A stretch of 38,143 nucleotides of DNA, taken from positions 1-38,143 of the forward strand of contig VXNK01000120.1 in assembly GCA_009840595.1 (NCBI GenBank). The letters run 5' to 3'. The notes under the pieces are model-generated. The model was not told the origin of the DNA. It saw only the letters and a program-made list of their open reading frames with translations, and did no database searches. This stretch comes from Rhodospirillaceae bacterium (GTDB lineage Bacteria; Pseudomonadota; Alphaproteobacteria; Bin65). The position numbers and the translations under genes were made by a program. This document shows, piece by piece, positions 24,442 to 33,686 of the stretch; the first letter of the stretch is position 1, and every line of letters begins with the position of its first letter.

Positions 24442-25071
24442 TCAGCTGCCGGGCCGGGCAATATAGAAGCGCAGGAAGGCCTTCGCCTGCGGCGAATCCC
24501 ACGCGGCGGGACCGAGCAGGTAGCCGACGATCCTGTGCTTGCGGTCGAGCAGGAAGGTCGCCGGCAGGCCGCTGACGCCGAGGCGCCGGGCCGTCTTCCA
24601 GCGCGAATCGAGCAGGATCGGCAGGTGCCTGTAGCCCTGCTCCTCCCAGAACGGCCCGACCGCCGCCATGCCCTTGCGGTCGAGCGAGACGGTGAGCACG
24701 GCGAAGCCCGCCCCGCCCAGCGCCGCCTGCAGCCGGTCGAGCGTCGGCATTTCGTGGATGCAGGGCGCGCACCAGGTCGCCCAGAAATTGACCAGCAGAA
24801 CCTTGCCCCTGTAGCGCTCCATGGTGACCGGCCGGCCCTCCGCGTCGGCGAACGGGCCGAACTGTACGGCGCGCGGCTTCTTCATAAAGACGAAGGGCCG
24901 CGCCGTGCCGTTGAAGGGCGGCGGTTCGGCAGACGCCTTGGCGGCGCGCTTCGGCCCCGGCGCCGCGTCGGCGGCCGATAGCGGAACGGCGGCGGCGAGG
25001 GCCAGCAGGGCGGCGGCCAGAAGCCCGATCATCCGCGCTCCGAAAATCCGTTCCGTTGTCCGTTTCCGCAT
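24442..25071 (-). CDS. TlpA/ResA-like thiol-disulfide oxidoreductase
   Basis: A 209-residue exported thioredoxin-like protein. An N-terminal signal or anchor segment (MIGLLAAALLALAAAVPLSA, residues 14-33) is followed by the thioredoxin fold with active site WCAPC at 100-104 (VNFWATWCAPCIHEMPTLDR) and the cis-proline region VSGLPATFLLDR. This is the TlpA/ResA type, which reduces disulfides in the periplasm, often for cytochrome c or oxidase maturation. The ATG at 25071 or the one at 25032 could be the start; the latter begins right at the signal peptide. Divergent from argH with an 18-base spacer if 25071 is used. Confidence 0.92.
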   Translation of the reverse strand: MRKRTTERIFGARMIGLLAAALLALAAAVPLSAADAAPGPKRAAKASAEPPPFNGTARPFVFMKKPRAVQFGPFADAEGRPVTMERYRGKVLLVNFWATWCAPCIHEMPTLDRLQAALGGAGFAVLTVSLDRKGMAAVGPFWEEQGYRHLPILLDSRWKTARRLGVSGLPATFLLDRKHRIVGYLLGPAAWDSPQAKAFLRFYIARPGS

Positions 25072-25089
25072 CGCGCCTAACTCCCGCCC

Positions 25090-26496
25090 ATGTCCGAACC
25101 GAAGACCAACATCCTGTGGGGCGGCCGCTTCGCCGCCGGGCCCGACGCCCTGATGGAGGCAATCAACGCCTCGATCGGCTTCGACCGGCGCCTCTACGCC
25201 TGCGACATCGCCGGGTCGAAGGCCCATGCGGCGATGCTGGCCGATTGCGGCATCATATCGGAAGAAGATGCGGCGGCAATCGGGCAGGGGCTCGACACGA
25301 TCCTTCAAGAGATCGAGAGCGGCGGCTTCGAATTCAGCGCGGCGCTGGAAGACATCCACATGAATGTCGAGGCGCGGCTCGCCGAACTGATCGGCCCGGC
25401 GGCCGGCCGGCTGCACACCGCGCGCTCGCGCAACGACCAGGTGGCGACGGACCTGCGCCTCTGGGTGCGCGCCGCCATCGACGGCCTCGACGGCGACCTT
25501 GCCGACCTGCAATCGGCGCTGATCGACCGGGCAGAGGCCCATGCCGGCGCGGTGATGCCGGGTTTCACCCATCTGCAATCGGCCCAGCCGGTCACCTTCG
25601 GGCACCACATGCTGGCCTATGCCGCGATGTTCGAGCGCGACCGGGCGCGGATGCAGGACGCGCGGCGGCGGGTCAACGAATCGCCGCTCGGCGCCGCCGC
25701 GCTGGCCGGAACCTCCTTTCCGATCGACCGGGCGCAGACCGCCGCCGCGCTCGGCTTCGACCGGCCGATGGCCAATTCGCTCGACGCGGTCTCGGCGCGG
25801 GATTTCGCGCTCGAATTCCTCGCCGCCTGCGCGATCTGCGCCACCCACCTGTCGCGCCTCGCCGAGGAGACCGTCCTCTGGTCGAGCGCGCAGTTCGGCT
25901 TCGTCGCCCTGTCGGACAGCTTTTCGACCGGCAGTTCGATCATGCCGCAGAAGCGCAACCCGGACGCCGCCGAACTGGTGCGCGCCAAGGCCGGCCGGAT
26001 TGTCGGCGCGCTGACCGGCCTCGCGGTCGTCATGAAGGGGTTGCCGCTCGCCTATTCCAAGGACATGCAAGAGGACAAGGAGCCGGTGTTCGACGCCGCC
26101 GACAGCCTCGCGCTATGCGTCCGGGCGATGAGCGGAATGATCCGGGAGATGACGGTGAACGGGGACAGGCTGCGCGCCGCCGCCGGCGCGGGCTTTGCAA
26201 CCGCGACCGATCTCGCGGACTGGCTGGTGCGCGAACTCGGCCTGCCCTTCCGCGAGGCGCACCGAGTCACCGGCGCGCTGGTGAAGCTGGCCGAAGCGCA
26301 CGATGTCGACCTGGCCGGCCTGAGCCTGGAGCAGATGCAGGGCGTCGAGCCGCGGCTGACCGGGGCCGTTTTCGACGTGCTGAGCGTGCACAGTTCCGTC
26401 GCCAGCCGCACCTCGCTCGGCGGCACTGCGCCCGACAATGTCCGGGCGGCGGCGGCGGCCGCGCGCGCCGCCCTGGCGGTGGGACGCGCGCCATGA
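25090..26496 (+). CDS. argH: argininosuccinate lyase
   Basis: A 468-residue ArgH, last step of arginine synthesis (argininosuccinate to arginine and fumarate). Seen are the [18 protein letters not shown] region near residues 110-128, the [11 protein letters not shown] segment with catalytic His161, and the mobile signature loop [12 protein letters not shown] at 281-292, whose serine is the proposed acid-base catalyst. Full length. There is no evident Shine-Dalgarno before the ATG at 25090. The stop overlaps the lipoprotein gene start by 4 bases. Confidence 0.98.
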   Translation: MSEPKTNILWGGRFAAGPDALMEAINASIGFDRRLYACDIAGSKAHAAMLADCGIISEEDAAAIGQGLDTILQEIESGGFEFSAALEDIHMNVEARLAELIGPAAGRLHTARSRNDQVATDLRLWVRAAIDGLDGDLADLQSALIDRAEAHAGAVMPGFTHLQSAQPVTFGHHMLAYAAMFERDRARMQDARRRVNESPLGAAALAGTSFPIDRAQTAAALGFDRPMANSLDAVSARDFALEFLAACAICATHLSRLAEETVLWSSAQFGFVALSDSFSTGSSIMPQKRNPDAAELVRAKAGRIVGALTGLAVVMKGLPLAYSKDMQEDKEPVFDAADSLALCVRAMSGMIREMTVNGDRLRAAAGAGFATATDLADWLVRELGLPFREAHRVTGALVKLAEAHDVDLAGLSLEQMQGVEPRLTGAVFDVLSVHSSVASRTSLGGTAPDNVRAAAAAARAALAVGRAP

Positions 26497-26696
26497 AGGG
26501 AGACGGCGGCATGGCCCGCACGGCCCGTATGGCGGGGATATTGCTGGCGGCCGGCGTGCTCGGGCTCGGGTTGGCGGCGTGCGGCAAGAAGGACGATCCG
26601 CGGGTCGCCGGCGGGGACGACCGCTATCCGGCCGGCTACCCCGCCGGCGCGCCGGCCGGCACGGTGACGATCTTCCGCAATCCGGGCCCCGAATAG
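26493..26696 (+). CDS. small lipoprotein (LptM/YifL-like)
   Basis: A 67-residue predicted lipoprotein. A basic start (MARTARM) leads to the hydrophobic segment [14 protein letters not shown] and a lipobox LAAC followed by GKKDDP, with a short proline- and glycine-rich tail. The position between argH and lysA is the same as that of LptM/YifL-type lipoproteins in many proteobacteria; in E. coli LptM helps LptD assembly. The ATG at 26493 overlaps the argH stop; an internal ATG at 26511 is an alternative. Often missed because of its size. The LptM role here is inference. Confidence 0.8.
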   Translation: MKGDGGMARTARMAGILLAAGVLGLGLAACGKKDDPRVAGGDDRYPAGYPAGAPAGTVTIFRNPGPE

Positions 26697-26799
26697 GGCA
26701 GCGTGGAGCCGCCGCGTAGCGCCGCCCTCGCCCCGCCCCATCCCGTCCCGCCTTGGCGCGCCCGCTGCGCCGCCGGGCGCCAACTGCGGACTTCGCCGA

Positions 26800-28086
26800 A
26801 TGACCGACCGAGTGCCGTCGCCCGATTTTTCCTACGCCGGCGAAACCCTGTGCGCCGAGCGCCTGCCGCTGCCCGACGTCGCGGCGGAGGTCGGCACGCC
26901 CTTCTACTGTTATTCGCTGGCCGGACTCACCCGCAGCTACCGGGCGCTGGAGGCCGCGCTGACCGGGCTGCCCGCCACCGTCTGCTACGCCCTGAAGGCC
27001 AATTCCAACCAGGCGGTCATCGCCGCGTTCGCGCAACTGGGTGCGGGCGCGGACGTGGTGTCGGGCGGCGAACTGCGCCGGGCCCTCGCCGCGGGCATTC
27101 CGGCCGGACGGATCGTGTTCTCCGGCGTCGGCAAGACGCGGGACGAGATTGCGCTCGCGCTGCGCTCGGGCATCCGCCAGATCAACGTCGAATCGGAAGC
27201 GGAGCTCGACCTGGTCTCCGCCGCGGCAGCCGGGGCCGGCGTCACCGCGCGCGTGTCGCTGCGCATCAACCCGGATGTCGACGCCCGGACCCACGACAAG
27301 ATTTCGACCGGCCGCAAGCAGGACAAGTTCGGCATCGCCATCGGCCGGACGCTGCCGGCCTACGCCCGGGCCGCGGATCTGCCGAACCTGGCGCCGGCCG
27401 GCCTCGCCATGCATATCGGGTCCCAATTGCTGGATGTGGCGCCCTACCGGGCGGCGTTCGGGCGGCTGGCCGAACAGGTCCGCGTCCTGCGCGCGGCCGG
27501 GCATGAGGTCAAAAGCCTCGATCTCGGCGGCGGCGTCGGCATCACCTACCGGGACGAGACGCCGCCGCGCTTCGAGGACTATGCCGCCGTGGTGCGCGAG
27601 ACGGTCGGCGGGCTGGGCTGCGAACTGGTGTTCGAGCCGGGCCGGTCGCTGGTCGGCAACGCCGGCATCCTCGTGGCGCGCGTCCTCTACGTGAAGGACG
27701 GCGGCATCCGGCCGATCGCGGTGGTCGACGCCGCGATGAACGATCTGGCCCGCCCGGCCATGTACGACGCCTATCATGCGATCGTGCCGGCGATCCGGCC
27801 GCAAAAAAGCCAAGATTGGGTGGAAATGGATGTCGTCGGGCCGATCTGCGAAAGCGGCGACACGTTCGCCGTTGCGCGCCGCCTGCCGCCCCTGGCGCCC
27901 GGAGATCTTGTGGCGTTCGGATCGGCAGGGGCGTATGGTTCGGTCATGTCGTCGGCCTACAACAGCCGCCCGCCGGCGCCGGAGGTGATGGTGAGCGGCG
28001 AGCGGTTCGCCGTCGTGCGGGCCCGGCAGACGGCGGACGACCTGATCCGGCAGGAATCGGTGCCGGACTGGCTGGGGTCCGCCTGA
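26800..28086 (+). CDS. lysA: diaminopimelate decarboxylase
   Basis: A 428-residue PLP-dependent decarboxylase of the alanine-racemase fold (group IV). It makes lysine from meso-diaminopimelate. The PLP lysine is Lys67 in VCYALKANSNQ. The phosphate-binding region LDLGGGVGITY follows, and the dimer-active-site residues are in GPICESGDTFA, where the cysteine and acid bind substrate. The C-terminal tyrosine region is AGAYGSVMSSAYNSRP. Standard length. It lies 103 bases after the lipoprotein gene, and its stop is 10 bases before the TIGR02302 gene. Confidence 0.98.
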   Translation: MTDRVPSPDFSYAGETLCAERLPLPDVAAEVGTPFYCYSLAGLTRSYRALEAALTGLPATVCYALKANSNQAVIAAFAQLGAGADVVSGGELRRALAAGIPAGRIVFSGVGKTRDEIALALRSGIRQINVESEAELDLVSAAAAGAGVTARVSLRINPDVDARTHDKISTGRKQDKFGIAIGRTLPAYARAADLPNLAPAGLAMHIGSQLLDVAPYRAAFGRLAEQVRVLRAAGHEVKSLDLGGGVGITYRDETPPRFEDYAAVVRETVGGLGCELVFEPGRSLVGNAGILVARVLYVKDGGIRPIAVVDAAMNDLARPAMYDAYHAIVPAIRPQKSQDWVEMDVVGPICESGDTFAVARRLPPLAPGDLVAFGSAGAYGSVMSSAYNSRPPAPEVMVSGERFAVVRARQTADDLIRQESVPDWLGSA

Positions 28087-28096
28087 AGGAGAGCCT

Positions 28097-30580
28097 ATGG
28101 GCGCTTCGGACGAAGGCTGGAAGAGATCCGCCGAAGGCGCGGCGCACGGCCCCGGCTACGGTGTGCCGACGGCGCTGTCCTGGCTGGCGCTGGCCTGGGA
28201 GCGGCTGTGGCCGCGCCTCTGGCCGGTCGCCGCCGTCGTCTTCCTGTTCGCCGCGATCGTCCTGCTCGATATCCTGCCGCTGCTGCCCGGCTGGCTCCAT
28301 GTCGCCGTGCTGGCGGCGCTCGCGCTGGCCTTCTGCTTCGCCCTGTTCCGCGGCTTCCGCCGCCTGCGCCTGCCCGGCGCCATGGCCGCCCGACGGCGGC
28401 TGGAGCGGACCAGCGGCCTGGCGCACCGGCCGCTCACGGCGGCGCGGGACCGGATTACCGTCGGCGCCGGCGACGCCTTTGCCGAGGCGCTCTGGCGGCG
28501 TCATCGCGCGCGCGCGCTCAAAGCGCTCGAGCGGCTGCGCGTCGGGCCGCCGCGGCCGCGGGTCGCCCGGCGCGATCCCTTCGCCCTGCGGGGCCTCGCC
28601 GTCATCCTGCTGGCGCTCGGCGTGACGGTCGGCTGGCAGGATGCGCCCGACCGCCTCGCCCGGGCCTTTCTGCCGGATTTCGAGAGCGGCGTCGCCGAAC
28701 CGGTCGCGGTCGAGGCCTGGTTCACGCCGCCGGACTATACCGGCGGGCAACCGCGCATGATCACGCTGGCGCACGACGGCAAACCCATCGTCGTGCCCGC
28801 ACAATCGAAACTCCTGCTCCAGTACCGCGGCGGCAAGGGCCGGCCGGTCCTGACGCTGGGCCGCCAGCGTTTCGGCCTGCAGGCGCTCGACCGGTCGGGC
28901 TGGCAGGGCGAGATGCTGCTGGCGGAGAGCGGCGACCTGGTCGTCCGCCAGCGCGCGCGCAACGCGGTGCAGTGGAAAATCTCCGTGACGCCGGACCTGC
29001 CGCCGACGGTCGCCTGGGCGGAGGATCCCACGGTGACGCGGCGCCAGAACGTCCGCCTGGACTACAAGGCGGAAGACGATCACGGCGTGCGCAAGGTCCG
29101 GGTCCATATCGCCCGGGCCGGCGAGACCGACACCATCGCGATCGAGGCGCCGGTTGCCGGCGGCAAGACGGCCGCCGGGCGCGTTTACCGGGACATGACG
29201 CCCCACCGCTGGGCCGGCCTCGACGTATCCATGATGTTCGAGACCGAGGACGATCTCGGCCAGAGCGGGCGCAGCGGGTTCCGGGACATGACGCTGCCGG
29301 AGCGTATCTTCCGCCATCCGGTCGCCCGCGCGATCATCGCCCAGCGCAAGATCCTGACGGTCGAGCCCGAAAAGCTCGACCGGGTCGTCAGGGTGCTCGG
29401 CCACATCGCCGACAACCGCGGCGCGTTCGACAGCGATCCCGTGGTCTACCTGGCGCTGCGCGTCGCACAGGGCCGGCTGATCCTCGGCGCCCGGCACAAC
29501 GGGCGCGACGACACGTCGATCCGCCGCAACCGCGCCGCCGCCATCCGCGCGGTCCAGCCGATCCTGTGGGAGACCGCCCTGCGCGTCGACAAGGGCGAGA
29601 CCGCCGTGTCCGAGCGGGAACTGGCGCGCATCCAGGACAAGCTGATGGAGCTGCTGTCCCGCCGGGACATCAAGGACGAGGAGTTGCGGCGGCTGCTCGA
29701 GGAGCTGCGCCGCTCGATGCAGGAATACATGGACGCCCTGCGCCGGGAGATGGAGCGCGATCCCGGGCGGTTCGACAGACGATTCGACAGGCGGTTCTCC
29801 CGCGACCCGGACCGCCGGCTAACCGAGCGGGACATTCGGCGGATGCTCGAAAGAATGCGGGACATGCTGCGCAACGGCGACAAGGACGCCCTGCGCCGGA
29901 TGCTCTCGCAGCTGCGCGAGATGATGCAGAACCTGCGCCAGGGGCGCCAGCAGGCCGATCGCAACAATCCGGCCCGCCGGATGATGCGGGAGCTCGACGG
30001 CCTGATCCGCCGGCAGCAGCAGCTCATGGACGAGAGCTTCCGCCGCGGCCAGCAACGGCGGGACGGCGGCGAGCGCGAACGCGAGGCGGACCGCGACGCC
30101 GCCCGCCGCCAGGGCGAACTGCGCAAGCGGCTGGGCGACCTGATGCGCCGGCTCGGCGAGATGGCCGGCCGGGTGCCGGAGAATTTCGGCCGGGCGGAGC
30201 GCGAGATGCGCCGGGCGCAGCGCGAACTGGGCCAGGGCCAGCCCGGCCGCTCGGTCGGGCCCCAGGGCCGGGCCCTGCGCGAACTCTCGCGCGGCATGAA
30301 CCGGGCGATGCGGCAGATGGCCCGGCGCTTCGGCATGGGGCCGGCCGAGGGCAACCGCTATCGCGGGGACCGGAACCGGCGCTTCGGCCCCGACCGCGAC
30401 CCGCTCGGCCGGCGCCAGGACGGGATGGGCCCGCTCGACCGGAACGACGTCAAGGTGCCGACCGAAGCCGAACGCAAGCAGGCCCGCGATATCCTGCGCG
30501 AACTGCGCCGGCGGTCGGGCGAGACCGGGCGGCCGAAGCTGGAACGCGACTATATCGAGCGTCTGCTCAAGCGGTTTTGA
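28097..30580 (+). CDS. TIGR02302/DUF4175 family membrane protein
   Basis: An 827-residue protein of the alphaproteobacterial TIGR02302 (DUF4175) family, function unknown. Two transmembrane helices lie at residues about 42-62 and 66-86, a third near 175-190 (GLAVILLALGVTVGW), followed by a beta-rich region. A very long charged C-terminal half rich in Arg, Met and Gln starts at about residue 505 and is probably coiled-coil. Within it the short repeat RFDRRFDRRFSRD (about 555-567) reflects 12-base DNA duplications near 29769-29800. The AAGGAGAGCC Shine-Dalgarno precedes the ATG. Position after lysA is typical of the family. A cell-envelope role is plausible but unproven. Confidence 0.92.
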   Translation: MGASDEGWKRSAEGAAHGPGYGVPTALSWLALAWERLWPRLWPVAAVVFLFAAIVLLDILPLLPGWLHVAVLAALALAFCFALFRGFRRLRLPGAMAARRRLERTSGLAHRPLTAARDRITVGAGDAFAEALWRRHRARALKALERLRVGPPRPRVARRDPFALRGLAVILLALGVTVGWQDAPDRLARAFLPDFESGVAEPVAVEAWFTPPDYTGGQPRMITLAHDGKPIVVPAQSKLLLQYRGGKGRPVLTLGRQRFGLQALDRSGWQGEMLLAESGDLVVRQRARNAVQWKISVTPDLPPTVAWAEDPTVTRRQNVRLDYKAEDDHGVRKVRVHIARAGETDTIAIEAPVAGGKTAAGRVYRDMTPHRWAGLDVSMMFETEDDLGQSGRSGFRDMTLPERIFRHPVARAIIAQRKILTVEPEKLDRVVRVLGHIADNRGAFDSDPVVYLALRVAQGRLILGARHNGRDDTSIRRNRAAAIRAVQPILWETALRVDKGETAVSERELARIQDKLMELLSRRDIKDEELRRLLEELRRSMQEYMDALRREMERDPGRFDRRFDRRFSRDPDRRLTERDIRRMLERMRDMLRNGDKDALRRMLSQLREMMQNLRQGRQQADRNNPARRMMRELDGLIRRQQQLMDESFRRGQQRRDGGEREREADRDAARRQGELRKRLGDLMRRLGEMAGRVPENFGRAEREMRRAQRELGQGQPGRSVGPQGRALRELSRGMNRAMRQMARRFGMGPAEGNRYRGDRNRRFGPDRDPLGRRQDGMGPLDRNDVKVPTEAERKQARDILRELRRRSGETGRPKLERDYIERLLKRF

Positions 30581-30584
30581 AGCG

Positions 30585-30601
30585 GGCGGTTCTGAACCGC
30601 C
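30585..30601. terminator. hairpin between convergent TIGR02302 and zinc-ribbon genes
   Basis: GGCGGTTC-T-GAACCGCC, a 17-base near-perfect palindrome starting 5 bases after the upstream stop, in the 45-base gap between convergent genes. A GGGCGGGCTTTCC stretch follows, with no true U tract. Likely a bidirectional terminator. Confidence 0.5.
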
Positions 30602-30625
30602 GGGCGGGCTTTCCGATCTGCCGGA

Positions 30626-31078
30626 TTATCGGTTCGCCGTTGAGGGGCGGATGGCCGGATGCGGTTTCGCCTCGATGCCGAGCACGTCGTAGAACGGCGC
30701 CGTATCGGGCCAGTAGGCGACGATGATGCTGCGGAACTGGTAGCAGCCGAGCAGAACGACGGCGATCGCCGCGAGCAGGGCCAGCGAAAAGAGCGCGCGC
30801 GGCTGCCGGGGCCGGCGCCGCGCCGCGTGCACCCGCCGCGCGGGCGACAACTCGCTCGGCAAGCCGCCGGCGCCCTCCGCGCTTTCCGGGGCTTCTTCCG
30901 GCGTTTCCTCTGGCGTTTCCGGGGCCGAAGGCGCCGCAAAGCTGCGCTCGGCCGGCCGCTCCGGCTCCTGCCGCCATTCGCGGCCGCACGCGCCGCACCG
31001 CACCGTGCGCCCGGCAGGCCCCAGCGCGGCCGGATCGACCAGAAACCGCGTCGCGCAATTCGGGCACCTGAGTATCAT
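30626..31078 (-). CDS. zinc-ribbon (MJ0042-type) single-pass membrane protein
   Basis: A 150-residue protein with an N-terminal zinc ribbon: Cys5 and Cys8 (RCPNCATRF), Cys28 and Cys31 (RCGACGREW). A disordered acidic linker (about 38-72) follows, then a single transmembrane helix LFSLALLAAIAVVLLGCYQF (about 96-115) and a short periplasmic end. This is the MJ0042 zinc-finger family seen next to ftsE in many alphaproteobacteria; its function is unknown. It is divergent from ftsE with about 300 bases between them. Confidence 0.88.
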   Translation of the reverse strand: MILRCPNCATRFLVDPAALGPAGRTVRCGACGREWRQEPERPAERSFAAPSAPETPEETPEEAPESAEGAGGLPSELSPARRVHAARRRPRQPRALFSLALLAAIAVVLLGCYQFRSIIVAYWPDTAPFYDVLGIEAKPHPAIRPSTANR

Positions 31079-31119
31079 CGCCGTGTCATCGCCGGGGTTT
31101 CGGTTCGACGATCCTGTTC

Positions 31120-31164
31120 ATCCCGGTTGATCCGATCCAGGTTGACCCCATCCCGGTTGACCGG
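31120..31164. repeat. three 15-base tandem repeats
   Basis: ATCCCGGTTGATCCG, ATCCAGGTTGACCCC and ATCCCGGTTGACCGG in direct succession between the zinc-ribbon gene and ftsE. A degenerate ATCCTGTTC precedes them. No gene is supported in this stretch. Confidence 0.8.
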
Positions 31165-31327
31165 GCCGTACCGCCGCTGATAGGCGTCAAGGCTATGTGG
31201 CTAACATGGGATGCTGGCGGCGGCATGGAAGGCGGGCTTTGCCGTAGCGGGACCGGCGGGTCAAGCGCCAAGCCTCCGGCGGCGGCGGGCCGGACGGCCG
31301 GCCGCTTCGGCAGGCGTTCCGGAAAGC

Positions 31328-31363
31328 GGCCCGATCGCCGGCCCGGTCGCCGGCCCGACCACC
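31328..31363. repeat. three 12-base tandem repeats just before ftsE
   Basis: GGCCCGATCGCC, GGCCCGGTCGCC and GGCCCGACCACC, ending 13 bases before the likely ftsE TTG start. They fill the ftsE leader region. Confidence 0.75.
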
Positions 31364-31376
31364 GGTGGGGAAATCG

Positions 31377-32087
31377 TTGAGAACCGATCTCTTCGATGGC
31401 GAGAAACCGGTCGTGAGGTTCGACCAGGTGGGCGTGCGCTACGGCGCCGGGCCCGAGGTGCTCCGGGACATCGCCTTCAGCCTCGAGCCGGGCAGCTTCC
31501 ATTTCCTGACCGGCGAAAGCGGCGCCGGCAAATCCACCCTCCTGCGCCTCATCCACCTGTCGCTGCGGCCGACCCGGGGGCTGGTGCACCTGTTCGGCCG
31601 CGATACCGCGACCCTGCCGCGCGACGGGATCCCGGGCCTGCGCCGGCGCATCGGCGTGGTCTACCAGGATTTCCGGCTGCTCGACCATCTGACGGCGGTC
31701 GACAATGTTGCGCTGCCGTTGCGCGTCGCCGGGGCGCGCGGCCCCGACGTCAGGAACCATGTCTCCGAACTGCTGCGCTGGGTCGGCCTGGGCGAACGGC
31801 TGGCCGCAAAGCCGCCGACGCTTTCCGGCGGCGAGCAACAGCGCGTCGCCATCGCCCGGGCGGTCATCAACCGGCCCGACCTGCTGCTCGCCGACGAGCC
31901 GACCGGCAATGTCGACGACAATATCGGCGTCCGCCTGATCCACCTGTTCGAGGAGCTGAACCGGATGGGCACCACGGTCGTCATCGCCACCCATAATTTC
32001 GGCCTTGTCGACCGGTTCCGCTATCCCAGGCTGGACCTGGAGGACGGCGCCCTGAAGCTGATCCGGACCCCGTCGCCGCCGTGCTGA
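31377..32087 (+). CDS. ftsE: cell division ATP-binding protein FtsE
   Basis: A 236-residue ABC ATPase. Walker A GESGAGKST, Q-loop VVYQDFRLLDHLTAVDN, signature LSGGEQQRVAIARA, Walker B LLLADEPTGNVD and the H-loop histidine in IATHNFG are all present. With FtsX it forms the divisome complex that activates peptidoglycan hydrolases. The start is uncertain: TTG at 31377 has a purine-rich GGTGGGG upstream; GTG at 31365 and GTG at 31413 (giving VRFDQVGVRYG, closest to typical FtsE starts) are the alternatives. The end overlaps ftsX by 7 bases. Confidence 0.95.
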   Translation: MRTDLFDGEKPVVRFDQVGVRYGAGPEVLRDIAFSLEPGSFHFLTGESGAGKSTLLRLIHLSLRPTRGLVHLFGRDTATLPRDGIPGLRRRIGVVYQDFRLLDHLTAVDNVALPLRVAGARGPDVRNHVSELLRWVGLGERLAAKPPTLSGGEQQRVAIARAVINRPDLLLADEPTGNVDDNIGVRLIHLFEELNRMGTTVVIATHNFGLVDRFRYPRLDLEDGALKLIRTPSPPC

Positions 32088-33010
32088 TCCGCCGCCAGAC
32101 CGATATTCCCTTCGAGCAGGATCCGGCCGGCCGCCTGCTGCCCTGGATCGTGGCGATCATGATCTACCTGTCCGGGGTCGCCATCGCCGGCGCGATTGCC
32201 CTGAACGGCGCCGCCTCGACCTGGTCGTCCGGCCTGGCCGGCACGCTGACCGTCCAGATTCCGGCCGGAACGGCCTTCCCGAAGGCGCCGCAGCACGCCG
32301 ACGCCGTGCTCGCGCTGCTCCGGAAGACCCCCGGTGTCGCCGAGGCCCGGCGGCTGCCGCGGGCGGAGGTGCTCCGCCTGGTGCGCCCGTGGCTGGGCGA
32401 CGAGGGCAAGGGCGACGGGGAAAAGAGTGACGGGAAAGACGGCGACGCTGGGAACGCCGGAGGCCTGCCGCTGCCGATCCTGATCGACGTGCGCGCCGTA
32501 GCGGGCGCGGACATCGATTCGGCAGCGCTTGCCGCCAGAATTGCAAAGGCGGCGCCGGGCGCCGTCACGGAAAACCACGCCCGCTGGGCCGGGCGGCTGA
32601 TCGGGCTGGCGCGGTCGATCTGGCTGGTCGCGTTGATCGTCGTCGCGCTGATCGGGCTGGCGACGGTCATCACCGTCGTCTTCGCGACGCGGACCGGTCT
32701 GCGCATCCACCGCCGGGTGATCCGCCTGCTTCACCTGATCGGGGCGCACGACCGCTATATCGCGCGCCAGTTCGAGCGCCAGGCGCTGTGGCTCAGCCTG
32801 CAGGGCGCGGTCGTCGGCATCGCCCTCGCCGTCGGCACCGTCTTCGGGGTCGTCCATCTCGCCGGCGAGGCCGAGCTCCAACCGGCCGACGCCGCCATCT
32901 TCACCCCGGCGCAATGGGCGATCTTCGCCTGCCTGCCGGTCGCGGCGGCGCTGGTCGCGCTGCTGACCGCCCGGATCACCGTGCTCCGGACCCTCCGGCG
33001 CATGACCTGA
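32081..33010 (+). CDS. ftsX: cell division protein FtsX
   Basis: A 309-residue permease-like FtsX. It has a first transmembrane helix (about 21-41, PWIVAIMIYLSGVAIAGAIA), a large extracytoplasmic domain, then three helices near 205-225, 247-270 and 283-302. The extracytoplasmic domain carries a low-complexity Asp/Gly/Lys-rich insert at residues 107-128 (32399-32464). The FtsX core, including RRVIRLLHLIGAHDRYIARQ, is normal. GTG start at 32081, overlapping the ftsE end. Inner membrane. Confidence 0.93.
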   Translation: MLIRRQTDIPFEQDPAGRLLPWIVAIMIYLSGVAIAGAIALNGAASTWSSGLAGTLTVQIPAGTAFPKAPQHADAVLALLRKTPGVAEARRLPRAEVLRLVRPWLGDEGKGDGEKSDGKDGDAGNAGGLPLPILIDVRAVAGADIDSAALAARIAKAAPGAVTENHARWAGRLIGLARSIWLVALIVVALIGLATVITVVFATRTGLRIHRRVIRLLHLIGAHDRYIARQFERQALWLSLQGAVVGIALAVGTVFGVVHLAGEAELQPADAAIFTPAQWAIFACLPVAAALVALLTARITVLRTLRRMT

Positions 33011-33014
33011 GCCG

Positions 33015-33686
33015 ATGAACCGGCACGCCATGACGCCGGTGGACCGGCGCCGGTCGTTGCCCGGCCATCGGCGCCGACGGCCGCGCCTCCTGCGTCGGCT
33101 GCTCGCGCTGTGCGCGCTGCCCGCGCTCCTCTGGCTGGCCGGGCTGGCATGGTTCGGTTTCACCATGCCGCAGACGCCGGCCGACGGGCGGACGAAGACG
33201 GACGCCATCGTCGTCCTGACCGGGGGTGCGGGGCGGCTGGCCGAAGGCATCCGGCTGCTCGCGGCCGGCGTCGCGCCGGTCCTGTTCGTCTCCGGCGTCG
33301 ATCCGCGGGTCGACAGGCAGTCGGTGCTGCGCAGCGCCAGCGGCGTGCCGGAAGCGCTGGCGCCGCGGATCGTCCTCGGCTACCGGGCCGAACACACACA
33401 GGGCAACGCGGACGAAACCGCCCTGTGGGCGCGGGCGCGAAGGCTCGACTCGCTGCGCCTGGTGACGGCCAACTACCATATGCGGCGCAGCCTGCTCGAA
33501 CTGCGCAGCGCCCTGCCGGACGCGCGCCTGATCGCGCACCCGGTTTTCCCACCGGCGGTGTCGCGCGGGCAATGGTGGCGCAGCCTGCGCGGCATCGCCA
33601 TCGTCAACGGCGAGTTCTACAAGTTTGCCGCCGCCCTGATCCGCCTGACCCTGGCGCCGGCCGGGCCGGGCAGGCCGGCTTCATGA
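33015..33686 (+). CDS. YdcF-like DUF218 membrane protein
   Basis: A 223-residue protein with an N-terminal basic stretch and one transmembrane helix (about 27-48, LLALCALPALLWLAGLAW). The DUF218 domain follows: TDAIVVLTGGAGRLAEGIRL, LFVSGVD, then GYRAEHTQGNADETALWARA and LRLVTANYHMRRSLLELR. This is the YdcF/SanA/ElyC fold, with envelope-related roles in E. coli (ElyC in undecaprenyl-phosphate metabolism). It is 4 bases after ftsX and overlaps plsC by 4 bases. Confidence 0.92.
   Translation: MNRHAMTPVDRRRSLPGHRRRRPRLLRRLLALCALPALLWLAGLAWFGFTMPQTPADGRTKTDAIVVLTGGAGRLAEGIRLLAAGVAPVLFVSGVDPRVDRQSVLRSASGVPEALAPRIVLGYRAEHTQGNADETALWARARRLDSLRLVTANYHMRRSLLELRSALPDARLIAHPVFPPAVSRGQWWRSLRGIAIVNGEFYKFAAALIRLTLAPAGPGRPAS

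Noticed and set aside
28207-30726. 839-codon plus-strand frame overlapping the TIGR02302 gene
   Set aside because: An out-of-phase shadow, dominated by Arg, Ala, Pro and Gly. The other frame carries the membrane helices and family pattern.
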